Shown here piece after piece: positions 16,056-24,144 of a stretch of DNA of 34,584 nucleotides. The translations under genes and the position numbers were made by a program. The notes below the pieces were generated by a model. It was not told the origin of the DNA, did no database searches, and saw only the letters and a program-made list of their open reading frames with translations. Positions within the stretch are counted from its first letter, which is position 1. Each line of letters begins with the position of its first letter. The stretch lies in contig JSZA02000073.1 of the NCBI GenBank assembly GCA_000785145.2, positions 1 through 34,584 of the forward strand. Direction: 5' to 3'. This DNA is from Candidatus Thiomargarita nelsonii. Its GTDB lineage: Bacteria; Pseudomonadota; Gammaproteobacteria; Beggiatoales; Beggiatoaceae.

Positions 16056-17023
16056 TTATGTTTCTGGCTTCAAAAATCGCCTAGCTCTGGTATAACCTGA
16101 TTTATTACGAGAAACAACAAGTAAGCTTTGTTCATTATCATTTAAGTTTAAACCATCTAGGATAGCCGGATTATGTGTTGTAAAAATCACCTGTTTATCA
16201 TATTTTTTAGCAAAATTGGCTAATTCTTTGATTAACCGCCGACACAATTTGGGATTAAGAGACGCATCAATATTATCAATCGCAAAAAATGGAGGCGTAT
16301 CTTCGCTGATAAAAAGGCAAAAATAAAACAGCAAAAACAAAAATCCTTCATTGGTACTTCTTTGATCAAATGTGATTTCTCGATCTAAATAGCGATCTTC
16401 AATTTGAATTGCTCTTTCACCGATAAATAAGTTGTTAGGCACTTGAAAATCTTTAAACCATCCCATGAGTTTGAGCTTTTCTTTGATCTCATTTAATTAA
16501 TGCCTAGTGGTCGAATTTGTCCTTCTTCCTTAAAATTGCGTAAACAGTGGTACTCTGGAGAATAGATGATAAATTTTTGTAGATAATTTTTTTTATCTGC
16601 ACCGACAAGTTTTTTAAAATCCTCAATAGCTTTTTTTAATGCTCTTGGTTCCTCAGTTGATTCGAGTTGCTTTAAAATCAATTCCCCCGGCGTTGTCCAT
16701 TTAGCATAAGGCTCATTCTTGTTTTGAAGCACATAATTAAAGTATATTTCCTTATTTTCTCCAAAAGATATTTTTATTTCCTGCGTCACATTTTCTTTAT
16801 CAAAAGCCGCTCGCATCAATTGCGGTTCTGTCTCTCTGATCCCTCTTGAGGCTAAAAATTCGTTATCCAATTTATGACTGGCAGCAGCGGCACTTAAAGC
16901 AATCGCTTCTAAAATATTGCTTTTGCCACAGCCATTTTCACCTATCAAGACGGTGACGCGCCCAAGTTCAAGTTTGAGCTTTTGAATAGATTTATAGTTT
17001 TCTATATGGATTTCTTTTATCAT
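16056..17023 (-). pseudogene. AAA ATPase (AAA_21 type), split by deletion and frameshift
   Basis: The first frame (17023-16493) starts MIKEIHIENYKSIQKLKLEL and has Walker A IGENGCGKSNILEAIAL near residue 27. It stops after EEGQIRPLGIN. The second frame (from about 16488 to 16056) continues with EIKEKLKLMGWFKDF, the signature-like RSTNEGFLFLLF, Walker B FFAIDNIDASLNPKL and the switch QVIFTTHNPAILDGL. Relatives have roughly 20 more residues between these blocks, so a short deletion with frameshift around 16490 seems likely. The motifs otherwise are all intact. A sequencing error could explain the shift alone but not the missing residues. The PD-(D/E)XK-like gene lies immediately upstream on the same strand, suggesting a former ATPase-nuclease operon. 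Confidence 0.75.
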
Positions 17024-17033
17024 AAGGTAGCTC

Positions 17034-17058
17034 GTCCAAAGCTAAAGCTTTGGACTCC
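17034..17058. repeat. Palindromic intergenic repeat, family A
   Basis: GTCCAAAGCTAAAGCTTTGG followed by ACTCC. The arms GTCCAAAGC / GCTTTGGAC pair perfectly, and the trailing ACTCC matches the other family A copies. The stem centre differs from other copies but compensating changes keep the pairing. Confidence 0.75.
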
Positions 17059-17074
17059 AACAACAGTATTGGTA

Positions 17075-18043
17075 TCAGTTTTGTTGAGGTAGATTGAAAT
17101 CAATATCAGCCAATTCTTTAGCCAAAATAATCTGATCTAACCAGTTATCCAATTGGTCAATATCAGAGCTGGTTTCAATGTGTTGCACGATGCTCTTTGG
17201 TACTTGGGTGAATTTGCGATTTAATTGACGGAGCACTATGCGATGTTCGTTGTTTAGAGTGCTTTGAGCTAAAGCATCTTGAAAGGTAGGCAGTTTTCCT
17301 ATCGCTTCTGGCATTTCTCGGAAAAACTGGTCAATAACAGGCCAAGTTTCTTCACGTATTTGATGTTTCATCTGTTTAACCTCCAAAATTTTTTGCCAAA
17401 TGAGTTCGGGATCGGTGGCAAGCCCAATATCTATTATCAATTGCAGATAATCATTAAGTCCCTCGCGCACACACAAGGAAATAAATTCTTCTAACTTTTT
17501 ACCTCGTGCTAACGGTAAAAGTGGATAGTTTTTTTCAACTAAATCCAGTTCACTGGGATGGATAATCCATTTTCCCAACACATCATCACAGTGGTAAATG
17601 CCAGGCTCCTTTTTAACCAATCTCAACTCTTTTTTGAGTTGATTCAAAATTTTGTTGGGTCGTGTGACACAGACTATTGTCACCGTTATTTGGTTTAGGA
17701 GTTGAGTGGGTTGGGTGTCATTTTCCTGATGATTTGATTTTGGCTGACTTTCATATTTCTTTACCCCAAGTCCATTAGCCCGCATCACAATCAGGTTATA
17801 ATCGGCCACAGTTAATGGATCATGGACTCCTTTGAGTTCAAGGGCGTTGAGTTTTTGAAAATGGGCAAAGACGCTATTCTGTAATTTGCTACGATCAACG
17901 TCGCTACATGTTACCACCAGATCAATAGTACGCGAGCGAGAAAAAACTTCTCGTTCCGTTTCTACTTCAATTCCCCAATTTTTAAAGAGATGATGATAAA
18001 AGGCTTTAGCCGTCTCATCAAAGGGTTCGTTTTCCGATGTCAT
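17075..18043 (-). CDS. PD-(D/E)XK-like nuclease-domain protein
   Basis: The 322-aa protein starts MTSENEPFDETAKAFYHHLF. Near residues 30-75 the pattern E-x3-F, then RTIDLVV, then NALELKG fits the D-xn-E-x-K active site of PD-(D/E)XK nucleases. The remainder is helical, with two long charged segments and a C-terminal pattern (DQLDNWLDQIILAKELADID) of the type that ends Rpn and DUF4351 proteins. DNA cleavage is inferred from the motif and has not been shown. It is 50 bases upstream of the AAA ATPase on the same strand, with a family A palindrome between. The pair could have been an ATPase-nuclease module. The frame is intact, start ATG at 18043. Confidence 0.6.
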   Translation of the reverse strand: MTSENEPFDETAKAFYHHLFKNWGIEVETEREVFSRSRTIDLVVTCSDVDRSKLQNSVFAHFQKLNALELKGVHDPLTVADYNLIVMRANGLGVKKYESQPKSNHQENDTQPTQLLNQITVTIVCVTRPNKILNQLKKELRLVKKEPGIYHCDDVLGKWIIHPSELDLVEKNYPLLPLARGKKLEEFISLCVREGLNDYLQLIIDIGLATDPELIWQKILEVKQMKHQIREETWPVIDQFFREMPEAIGKLPTFQDALAQSTLNNEHRIVLRQLNRKFTQVPKSIVQHIETSSDIDQLDNWLDQIILAKELADIDFNLPQQN

Positions 18044-18065
18044 TGGTTTATTTTACCTCATTCTT

Positions 18066-18099
18066 GGAGTTTCCGGAGTCGGCCAGATTTATCTTGGAC
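18066..18099. repeat. Degenerate family A repeat
   Basis: GGAGTTTCCGGAGTCGGCCA then GATTTATCTTGGAC. The right half matches the reverse complement of GTCCAAGATAAATC, and the left half is a scrambled or partial second copy. It lies between two minus-strand genes. Confidence 0.55.
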
Positions 18100-18100
18100 G

Positions 18101-18655
18101 TCAAGGACACTGGATATACGATTTTATTTGTGGCAGCACTTCTTGCGCTCTTAAAATGGCTGTATTTCTAATATTAGAGTCTCGATTGATGTAATTTTGC
18201 AAACCCGTTGCTAACCAAGCGGGTAAATAAGGACTCTTTAGTTGAGTGACTCTTGGCTCAAAGCCGATAACTTCTAATTTGCAAAGATTGAGATTGCCGT
18301 TTTTGAGCCGGTAAAGAGGTTGCACATTCAGGTTGATGGGTAATTCTTTGTTGTATATGATCAGTTTGACAACCATCGCCTGGGGTTGTGGTAGAGTCAC
18401 CCTGTTGGGGTGGGCTGTTAATTGGGATAGCACCTCCAGCACGCTGTAGTTAATGTCCGCTTCGACTATCACTCTTTGAATGAGGTGACTTAGTATTTTC
18501 TCAGATGGCGGAATTTGTTCGTTCAGAATAACTTTACAAGTGATTTGTCCATTTTTGACGGCGACATTGCCATCTGGGGTGTTTTGGCACGGGCTTGCCG
18601 CAATAACCAGTTTTGAATAAAAGAGAATAAATGCTATAAACAGACTATATTTCAT
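18101..18655 (-). CDS. Small secreted hypothetical protein (184 aa)
   Basis: The N-terminus MKYSLFIAFILFYSKLVIAA is a Sec signal peptide with probable cleavage after VIAA or so. The mature protein has four cysteines, three near the ends, which could form disulfides in the periplasm. No enzyme motif is seen. C-terminal sequence LPAWLATGLQNYINRDSNIR with AQEVLPQIK is helical. The gene is divergent from rsmI. Family not recognised. Its stop lies just beside a degenerate family A repeat. Confidence 0.6.
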   Translation of the reverse strand: MKYSLFIAFILFYSKLVIAASPCQNTPDGNVAVKNGQITCKVILNEQIPPSEKILSHLIQRVIVEADINYSVLEVLSQLTAHPNRVTLPQPQAMVVKLIIYNKELPINLNVQPLYRLKNGNLNLCKLEVIGFEPRVTQLKSPYLPAWLATGLQNYINRDSNIRNTAILRAQEVLPQIKSYIQCP

Positions 18656-18690
18656 GTTTAAATACCTCTATGGGATGGAACAAAAAGGAT

Positions 18691-18713
18691 GTCCAAGATA
18701 AATCTTGGACTCC
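18691..18713. repeat. Palindromic intergenic repeat, family A (best copy)
   Basis: GTCCAAGATAAATCTTGGAC followed by TCC, a perfect 9-bp stem (GTCCAAGAT / ATCTTGGAC) around AA. It lies in the 5' leader of rsmI, about 40 bases before the GTG start, so it should be transcribed and could form a hairpin there. Confidence 0.85.
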
Positions 18714-18753
18714 TTTAAATCAATACTATAACAAATATAAAGGAAAGTGTGTT

Positions 18754-19590
18754 GTGTCGATTGGTGTACTTTATGTGGTTGCCACCCCGATTGGCAATTT
18801 ACAAGATTTTAGTCCACGGGCGCAATCTGTCTTGCGTCAAGTTGATCTCATTGCTGCTGAAGATACCCGTCATAGTCGCCATTTATTAAAGCATTTTGGG
18901 ATCACAACAGCTTGTCAGTCTTTACATGAGCATAATGAGCGGCAACAGTCCAGTGTTTTATTGCAACGTTTACAGCTTGGTGAGGATATTGCATTGATCA
19001 GTGATGCCGGAACGCCGTTGATTAGCGATCCGGGGTGTTATTTGATACAAAGTGCCTTGGCTGTGCAAATCAGGGTTGTAGCGATTGCTGGTCCTTCTGC
19101 TTTAATCAGTGCCCTTTCTGTGGCTGGTTTTCGGGCTGATCGTTTTGTGTTTGAGGGGTTTTTACCTGCGAAAGCACTTGCCCGTCGGCAACGCTTAGAT
19201 AGTTTGGCGCATGAAACGAGGACTTTGGTATTTTATGAGGCGCCGCACCGTGTGCTTGACAGTCTCAATGAGATGGTGCAAAGTTTTGGTCAAGAGCGGG
19301 AGGCTGTTTTGGTAAAAGAGTTAAGTAAAGTGTTTGAAACGGTTTATCGGGACAGCTTGGGGGGCATAGTCAAGTGGTTAGGGGTGGGGCGGCAAAAAGG
19401 TGAATTTGTGTTGGTTGTGCAAGGTGCGCCGCCGCCTGATAATAATGTTTTGACCCCAGAAGTCAAGCGGATTTTTCAGTTGTTAGGTAAAGAGTTACCG
19501 CTAAAAAAGGCCGCTAAGTTGACGAGTGAAATCACTGGGGTTAGTAAAAATAGCTTGTATGCATTTGGATTGGAGCAGAAAAAACTTTAA
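18754..19590 (+). CDS. rsmI: 16S rRNA (cytidine-1402-2'-O)-methyltransferase
   Basis: The enzyme 2'-O-methylates C1402 in the decoding centre of 16S rRNA using S-adenosylmethionine. The start is GTG 18754 (VSIGVLYVVATPIGNLQD), preceded by AAAGGAAA. The frame extends upstream to an ATG at 18670, but that part is the family A repeat and lacks homology. Family motifs are clear: VVATPIGNL, AAEDTRHSRHLLKHFGI, LISDAGTPLISDPG, AGPSALISALSVAG, FVFEGFLPAK and YEAPHRVLDSL. 278 aa is the usual length. It is followed after 4 bases by pheA, so the two are co-transcribed. Confidence 0.95.
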   Translation: MSIGVLYVVATPIGNLQDFSPRAQSVLRQVDLIAAEDTRHSRHLLKHFGITTACQSLHEHNERQQSSVLLQRLQLGEDIALISDAGTPLISDPGCYLIQSALAVQIRVVAIAGPSALISALSVAGFRADRFVFEGFLPAKALARRQRLDSLAHETRTLVFYEAPHRVLDSLNEMVQSFGQEREAVLVKELSKVFETVYRDSLGGIVKWLGVGRQKGEFVLVVQGAPPPDNNVLTPEVKRIFQLLGKELPLKKAAKLTSEITGVSKNSLYAFGLEQKKL

Positions 19591-19594
19591 TATC

Positions 19595-20671
19595 ATGTTT
19601 AACTTATCCGACATTCGTACTCATATTGATAAATTAGATTTACAAATTCAAGAACTTATAAGCGAACGTGCCCGCTTAGCGGAGCAAGTCGCACGGGCGA
19701 AATCTGCTCAAGAGGAAAGTCCCATTTTTTATCGCCCTGAGCGCGAAGCGGAAATTTTGCGTCAGGTGATAGCACGTAATCAGGGGCCTTTGTCAAATGA
19801 TACCCTGACGCAGATTTTTCGAGAAATCATGTCGGGCTGTTTAGCTCTACAAAAACCAGTTAAGGTTGCTTTTTTAGGTCCTGCTGGTACTTATTCTCAA
19901 GCCGCTGTTTATAAGCATTTTGGAGTGGCGGCACAAATTATCCCGCTACAAACGATTGATGAGGTATTTCGTGAAGTTGAGGCGGGTACGGCTTATTATG
20001 GTGTGGTGCCGGTGGAAAATTCGACCGAAGGTGGTGTCAATCAAACTTTAGATTGTTTTATAAAAACACGGTTGAAAATTTGCAGTGAAATTGAGTTGCC
20101 GATTCATCATCATTTACTTTCAAGGGAGAGTGATGTGGCACAGGTTAAGCGAATTTATGCTCATCAACAATCTTTTGCACAATGTCGCGGGTGGTTGGAT
20201 AATCAGTTGCCTACGATAGAGCGCTTTGCTGTCAATAGTAATGCTGAGGCGGCGCGTCGTGCGGCTAATGAGTCGGGTGCCGCCGCGATTGCTGGTGAGA
20301 TGGCGGCTGAGATTTATGATTTACAGGTGGTGGCTTCACGGATTGAGGATGATGTGGATAATACGACTCGTTTTGCGGTGCTTGGACAACAAGAGCCGCC
20401 TCCTACGGGTAATGATAAAACTTCCTTGTTATTGTCCAGTGCCAATAAACCGGGGGCGTTATTTCATTTGCTTGAGCCTTTTGCTAAAAATAATGTGAGT
20501 ATGACGCGCATTGAGTCGCGCCCTTCGCGGCAAGGTATTTGGGAATATGTTTTTTTTGTTGATATTGAGGGGCATATCCAAGAGGCGCCTGTTGCGAATG
20601 CTTTGCAAGTTTTAGAAAACCATACTTCTTTAATTAAACATCTTGGCTCTTATCCTCGTGCCGTGTTTTAA
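19595..20671 (+). CDS. pheA: Bifunctional chorismate mutase / prephenate dehydratase
   Basis: The protein makes phenylpyruvate from chorismate via prephenate, the committed branch to phenylalanine. The start is ATG 19595 (MFNLSDIRTHIDKLDLQIQE), not the earlier ATG at 19526, which lies within rsmI. The chorismate mutase helix bundle covers about residues 1-85. Prephenate dehydratase follows, with AFLGPAGTYSQAAVYKHFG, VPVENSTEGGVNQTLD and the TRF motif in DNTTRFAVLG. A C-terminal ACT domain carries KPGALFHLLEPFA and ESRPSR for phenylalanine feedback. The 358-aa length is normal. rsmI ends 4 bases upstream and hisC starts 40 bases downstream. Confidence 0.96.
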   Translation: MFNLSDIRTHIDKLDLQIQELISERARLAEQVARAKSAQEESPIFYRPEREAEILRQVIARNQGPLSNDTLTQIFREIMSGCLALQKPVKVAFLGPAGTYSQAAVYKHFGVAAQIIPLQTIDEVFREVEAGTAYYGVVPVENSTEGGVNQTLDCFIKTRLKICSEIELPIHHHLLSRESDVAQVKRIYAHQQSFAQCRGWLDNQLPTIERFAVNSNAEAARRAANESGAAAIAGEMAAEIYDLQVVASRIEDDVDNTTRFAVLGQQEPPPTGNDKTSLLLSSANKPGALFHLLEPFAKNNVSMTRIESRPSRQGIWEYVFFVDIEGHIQEAPVANALQVLENHTSLIKHLGSYPRAVF

Positions 20672-20679
20672 AAGAATAT

Positions 20680-20700
20680 TGATAACTGATAACTGATAAC
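20680..20700. repeat. Three tandem copies of TGATAAC
   Basis: TGATAAC occurs three times in direct succession between pheA and hisC. It places stop codons in more than one frame. It may be slippage-derived; no function is evident. Confidence 0.7.
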
Positions 20701-20711
20701 TTAAAACTGAA

Positions 20712-21794
20712 ATGATTAAACTTGCTACGCCCGGCGTTCAAGGTTTACGTCCTTATCAACCGGGTAAACCCATTGAAGAGTTAGAACGAGAATATGGCAT
20801 AAAAAATGCAATTAAGTTGGCTTCAAATGAGAATCCTCTTGGACCAAGTCCACGGGTGCTTGAGGCTGTGCAAGGCTGTTTAAAAGATATTGCGCGTTAT
20901 CCTGACGGTAATGGCTTTGTGCTCAAAAAAGCTTTAGCACAAAAGCATCATGTAAACATGGATATGATTACTTTGGGTAATGGCTCTAATGACGTGCTTG
21001 AATTGATTGCGCGTACTTTTGTGACTCAGGCACAGTCGGTTATTTTTTCTGAACATGCCTTTGTTGTTTATCCTATGGTGACGCAAGCCATTGGTGCCCG
21101 CTCTATTGTCACGTCGGCGAAAAATTGGGGACATGATTTAAGTGCGATGCAGGCGGCGATTTGTGATGATACTCGCTTAATATTTATAGCGAATCCGAAT
21201 AATCCCACCGGTACTTGGCTTGATAAAAGCAGCCTAAAAGCTTTTTTAGAGGCTGTGCCTGAATCGGTACTTGTTGTCGTGGATGAGGCTTATTTTGAAT
21301 ATGCGATTGAAAATCCTAATTATCCTAATAGTTTAGACTGGTTATCTGAGTATCCTAATTTGATAGTGACTCGGACTTTTTCAAAAGCTTATGGGTTAGC
21401 CGGGCTACGAGTGGGTTATTCGATTTCTCATGCTGATGTGGCTCATTTAGTGAATCGGGTGCGGCAGCCTTTTAATGTTAATTCTATTGCGCTTGTTGCT
21501 GCCACCGCTGCTTTGGATGATGGTGAATATCTTAAAAAAAGTATTGCTTTAAATCGTGCTGGTATGCAAGAAATGAGGCAATCTTTTGAGAAAATGGGTT
21601 TATCTTATATTCCGTCACTGGGTAATTTTTTGGCGGTGGATGTTGATGATGGTGCCAAAATTTATGAATTGTTGCTGCGTCAAGGGGTGATTACGCGCCC
21701 TCTTGGTGACGCAATGCCGCAGCATTTGAGAGTGTCGATTGGGTTGCCGTCAGAAAATGAGATATTTCTTCAGGCGTTGAGGAAGGTTATTTAA
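20712..21794 (+). CDS. hisC: Histidinol-phosphate aminotransferase (PLP, fold type I)
   Basis: The enzyme transfers an amino group from glutamate to imidazole-acetol phosphate in histidine synthesis; HisC paralogues next to pheA often also aminate phenylpyruvate or prephenate. Motifs in order: LASNENPLGPSP at the start, LGNGSNDVLELIAR, FIANPNNPTGTW, VVVDEAYFEYA, and the PLP lysine K225 in TRTFSKAYGLAGLRVGYS. RVSIGLPSENE near the end holds the phosphate- or carboxylate-binding arginine. 360 aa is the expected length. The pheA-hisC pairing suggests a role in aromatic amino acid supply. Downstream is a repeat block. Confidence 0.93.
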   Translation: MIKLATPGVQGLRPYQPGKPIEELEREYGIKNAIKLASNENPLGPSPRVLEAVQGCLKDIARYPDGNGFVLKKALAQKHHVNMDMITLGNGSNDVLELIARTFVTQAQSVIFSEHAFVVYPMVTQAIGARSIVTSAKNWGHDLSAMQAAICDDTRLIFIANPNNPTGTWLDKSSLKAFLEAVPESVLVVVDEAYFEYAIENPNYPNSLDWLSEYPNLIVTRTFSKAYGLAGLRVGYSISHADVAHLVNRVRQPFNVNSIALVAATAALDDGEYLKKSIALNRAGMQEMRQSFEKMGLSYIPSLGNFLAVDVDDGAKIYELLLRQGVITRPLGDAMPQHLRVSIGLPSENEIFLQALRKVI

Positions 21795-21796
21795 AT

Positions 21797-21895
21797 TCGA
21801 CGCTCCGCGTCGAACGAGAAAAATTTCGACCCTCTGCGTTTCTCGTTCCCATGCTCTGCGTGGGAATGCATGCCCCGACGCTCTGCGTCGAATTA
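21797..21895. repeat. CGCTCTGCG / CGCTCCGCG palindrome cluster
   Basis: TTCGACGCTCCGCGTCGAA at the left, CTCTGCGTTTCTCGTTCCCA in the middle, then GCTCTGCGTGGGAATG and CGACGCTCTGCGTCGAA at the right. The outer units are near-identical inverted palindromes with GACGCTCxGCGTC cores. The block fills the whole gap between hisC and the histidine kinase. Confidence 0.8.
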
Positions 21896-21908
21896 TTAAA
21901 TTAATAAT

Positions 21909-23540
21909 ATGCAATCTGACAATCAAGAGAGTGCTCTGACACTAAAAAGCGAGAATAATTTTAGAACAACCAATGATGTTAAGTCGTCCACATTATTAGA
22001 TTTCAACACTATAATAAAAGCCTCTCAAACGCTATCTCAGGAAATTGTATTGAGGGACTTATTAAAAAAAATGATGAAAATTGTGATTGAAAATGGTGGG
22101 GCGGAGATAGGTTTTTTGCTACTACCTAAGCACGAGCAGTGGTTTATCCAAGCGGAAAGCCGTTTTGATCGTTCTGAGGTTAAAGTATTGCAATCTATTC
22201 CTCTTGAAAAAAATTTGCCATTGGCAGAGAGCATCATCCATTATGTCGACTACACACAAAGTCCCGTTGTGTTAAGTAATGCCGCCATTGATGGTAGATT
22301 TACCCACGATCCTCACATTTTGAAGCATCAAATTCAATCCGTGTTATGTGTGCCCCTGCAATATACAGGTCAATTAATCGGTATTTTGTATTTAGAAAAT
22401 AATTTAAGCCGCTCTGCTTTTACGCCAGAACGTGTAGAAATAGTAGAGTTATTATCCGCTCAAATTGCCATTTCGATTCAAAATGCCTATTTTTATGAAG
22501 ATTTAGAGAAGAAAGTAGCTGAACGTACCGAAAAACTGTCCCAAACGCTTGATGATCTGAAAGCTACCCAAGATGAACTGGTTCAATCGGAAAAAATGGC
22601 TGCTCTAGGTAAACTGATTGCTGGCGTTGCCCATGAAATCAATACGCCATTGGGTGCTATTCGATCCTCAGTAGGCAATATTGCTGATTTTTTGAATAAC
22701 ACATTATTACAGTTACCTCGCTTTTTTAAACAGCTTTCGCAAGCAGAACTGCAAAATTTTTTGAATTTAGTTCAAAAAAACTTTCAAATTGACATGAGTT
22801 TATCTATTAGAGAAAAACGCCATTTGAAAAATATTCTCATTAGTGAATTAGAAAAACACGCGATTGAGGATAGAGAGACAAAAGCCATGTTACTGATTGG
22901 TATTGGTATTTATGATTATGAAAATATGAGTCCATTTTTACCTTTGTTAAAAGATACGAATAGCCAAGAAATATTAGAAAAGGCTTATCAATTAGCCAGT
23001 TTACGAAAAAGCGTACAAACCATTACAATTGCCTCAGATCGTGCCAATAAAGTAGTATTCGCGCTCAAAAATTTTGCTCGTTTTGATTCTTCAGGTGAAA
23101 AAGTACAAGCCAATATTATTGAAGGGATTGAAACTACCTTAACTCTTTATCATAATCAACTGAAATATGGTGTATTAGTTAATAAAAATTATGATAAATT
23201 ACCGCCAATATGGTGCTATCCTGATGATTTAAATCAAGTTTGGATCAATCTCATTCATAATGCCTTACAAGCGATGGATTATAAGGGGACTTTGACGATC
23301 AATGTGTTGCGAGAAGCGGCTCAAATCCAAGTGAGTATCACTGATAGTGGCAAAGGTATCCCGCCAGACATTCAAGCTAAAATCTTTGCGCCATTTTTTA
23401 CGACTAAAGCGGTGGGGGAAGGGAGCGGTTTGGGATTGGATATTGTGAAACGAATTATTGATAAACATGCGGGTAAAATTGAAGTGGAAAGTAGATTAGG
23501 CAAAACGACATTTATGGTGTTTTTGCCACTGGACATTTAG
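21909..23540 (+). CDS. GAF-domain sensor histidine kinase
   Basis: The 543-aa cytoplasmic kinase has no transmembrane segment. A GAF domain spans about residues 40-195 (HDPHILKHQIQSVLCVPLQY, IGILYLENN). A coiled coil follows (KKVAERTEKLSQTLDDLKAT). The phosphoacceptor is H242 in GVAHEINTPLGAI. The HATPase_c domain has the N box WINLIHNALQAM, G1 ITDSGKGIPP, F box IFAPFFTTK and G2 EGSGLGLDIVKRII. About 115 residues between H box and catalytic domain form an extra helical insert common in this subclass. The cognate regulator may be the hybrid kinase at 24145, which begins with a receiver domain. Its stop codon overlaps a family A repeat. Confidence 0.92.
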   Translation: MQSDNQESALTLKSENNFRTTNDVKSSTLLDFNTIIKASQTLSQEIVLRDLLKKMMKIVIENGGAEIGFLLLPKHEQWFIQAESRFDRSEVKVLQSIPLEKNLPLAESIIHYVDYTQSPVVLSNAAIDGRFTHDPHILKHQIQSVLCVPLQYTGQLIGILYLENNLSRSAFTPERVEIVELLSAQIAISIQNAYFYEDLEKKVAERTEKLSQTLDDLKATQDELVQSEKMAALGKLIAGVAHEINTPLGAIRSSVGNIADFLNNTLLQLPRFFKQLSQAELQNFLNLVQKNFQIDMSLSIREKRHLKNILISELEKHAIEDRETKAMLLIGIGIYDYENMSPFLPLLKDTNSQEILEKAYQLASLRKSVQTITIASDRANKVVFALKNFARFDSSGEKVQANIIEGIETTLTLYHNQLKYGVLVNKNYDKLPPIWCYPDDLNQVWINLIHNALQAMDYKGTLTINVLREAAQIQVSITDSGKGIPPDIQAKIFAPFFTTKAVGEGSGLGLDIVKRIIDKHAGKIEVESRLGKTTFMVFLPLDI

Positions 23541-23562
23541 GAGTCCAAAATTTATTTTGGGC
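23540..23562. repeat. Palindromic intergenic repeat, family A
   Basis: GGAGTCCAAAATTTATTTTG followed by GGC, in the orientation opposite to the copy at 18691. It starts at the last base of the histidine kinase stop codon. Confidence 0.7.
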
Positions 23563-23585
23563 GATAACTTACAAAGGTGACTGAT

Positions 23586-23840
23586 ATGTCTGAACTTTCA
23601 GAAAAAGGTAATCAAATTTATCAAACGACAATCTTGCCTCAATTACCAGTGGATAAATTAAAAGGCAAAATTATAGCTATTGATATTAAATCGGGTGATT
23701 ATTTCATTGAAAATAGCGTTTTAAAAGCAGTTATGCTAGGTAGAAAAAAGTATCCACAACAGAAATTTTACTGTAAACGGATTGGTTATAGGGCAGTTTA
23801 TTCATATCCATGCCATGTTTCGTTTAAGGAAAGCCAATGA
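23586..23840 (+). CDS. Small hypothetical protein paired with an aspartic-protease-like gene
   Basis: The 84-aa product begins MSELSEKGNQIYQTTILPQL; AAAGG lies about 9 bases before ATG 23586, which I prefer over GTG 23577. It has a repeating basic pattern (AVMLGRKKYPQQKFYCKRIG) and no transmembrane segment. Its stop overlaps the start of the following protease-like gene by ATGA, so they form a pair. Small proteins of this kind are common beside retropepsin-like genes in Beggiatoa and cyanobacteria, sometimes suspected to be toxin-antitoxin-like; I cannot confirm this. The family is not assigned. Confidence 0.6.
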   Translation: MSELSEKGNQIYQTTILPQLPVDKLKGKIIAIDIKSGDYFIENSVLKAVMLGRKKYPQQKFYCKRIGYRAVYSYPCHVSFKESQ

Positions 23841-23989
23841 TTACTGGAATTATCAACGAGAAGTTAGAGCCATTACTTGATGATATATTCATTGAAGGAA
23901 AAAATGGCCCGATAGCTTTACGAACCATTTTGGATACAGGATTTAATAGTGGGTTATATCAATGCCATCGCCTAACACAATGCCATTAA
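23837..23989 (+). pseudogene. Truncated retropepsin-like (clan AA) aspartic protease
   Basis: Fifty residues: MITGIINEKLEPLLDDIFIE, then ALRTILDTGFNSGLY. The LDTGFNSGLY segment matches the catalytic DTG(F)xG.L motif of small bacterial clan AA proteases (normal length 110-130 aa). After GLY the sequence enters the MITE-like repeat at 23960, which supplies QCHRLTQCH and the stop at 23987-23989. No 3' half of the protease is recognised after the element, so it is inactive. It is coupled to the 84-aa gene by ATGA. Confidence 0.7.
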
Positions 23990-24082
23990 GTTAAGGGCAA
24001 CCATAAAGGATTGCCCCTACATAAAATGCGGTCCTCTGTAGGGGCAATCCCTTGTGGTTGCCCCTGTTAGGCGATGGCATTG
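23960..24082. mobile_element. MITE-like palindromic element (123 bp) with 17-bp terminal inverted repeats
   Basis: The ends CAATGCCATCGCCTAAC (23960-23976) and GTTAGGCGATGGCATTG (24066-24082) are perfect inverted repeats. Inside is CAATGCCATTAAGTTAAG, the terminal sequence of the element at 28530, plus the GGGCAACC...GGTTGCCC palindrome. The element seems nested, and truncates the protease gene. No direct target duplication is obvious at the flanks. Confidence 0.75.
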
Positions 24083-24144
24083 ACCCTACTTATGCACCTT
24101 TAAGTTATTTAGAGACAAGTTTATTAATTAAAAAGGAAAAAATC

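Noticed and set aside
18670..18753. Upstream ATG as the start of rsmI
   Set aside because: The 28 extra codons cover a family A repeat and have no family similarity; GTG 18754 starts exactly at the conserved N-terminus with a ribosome site.
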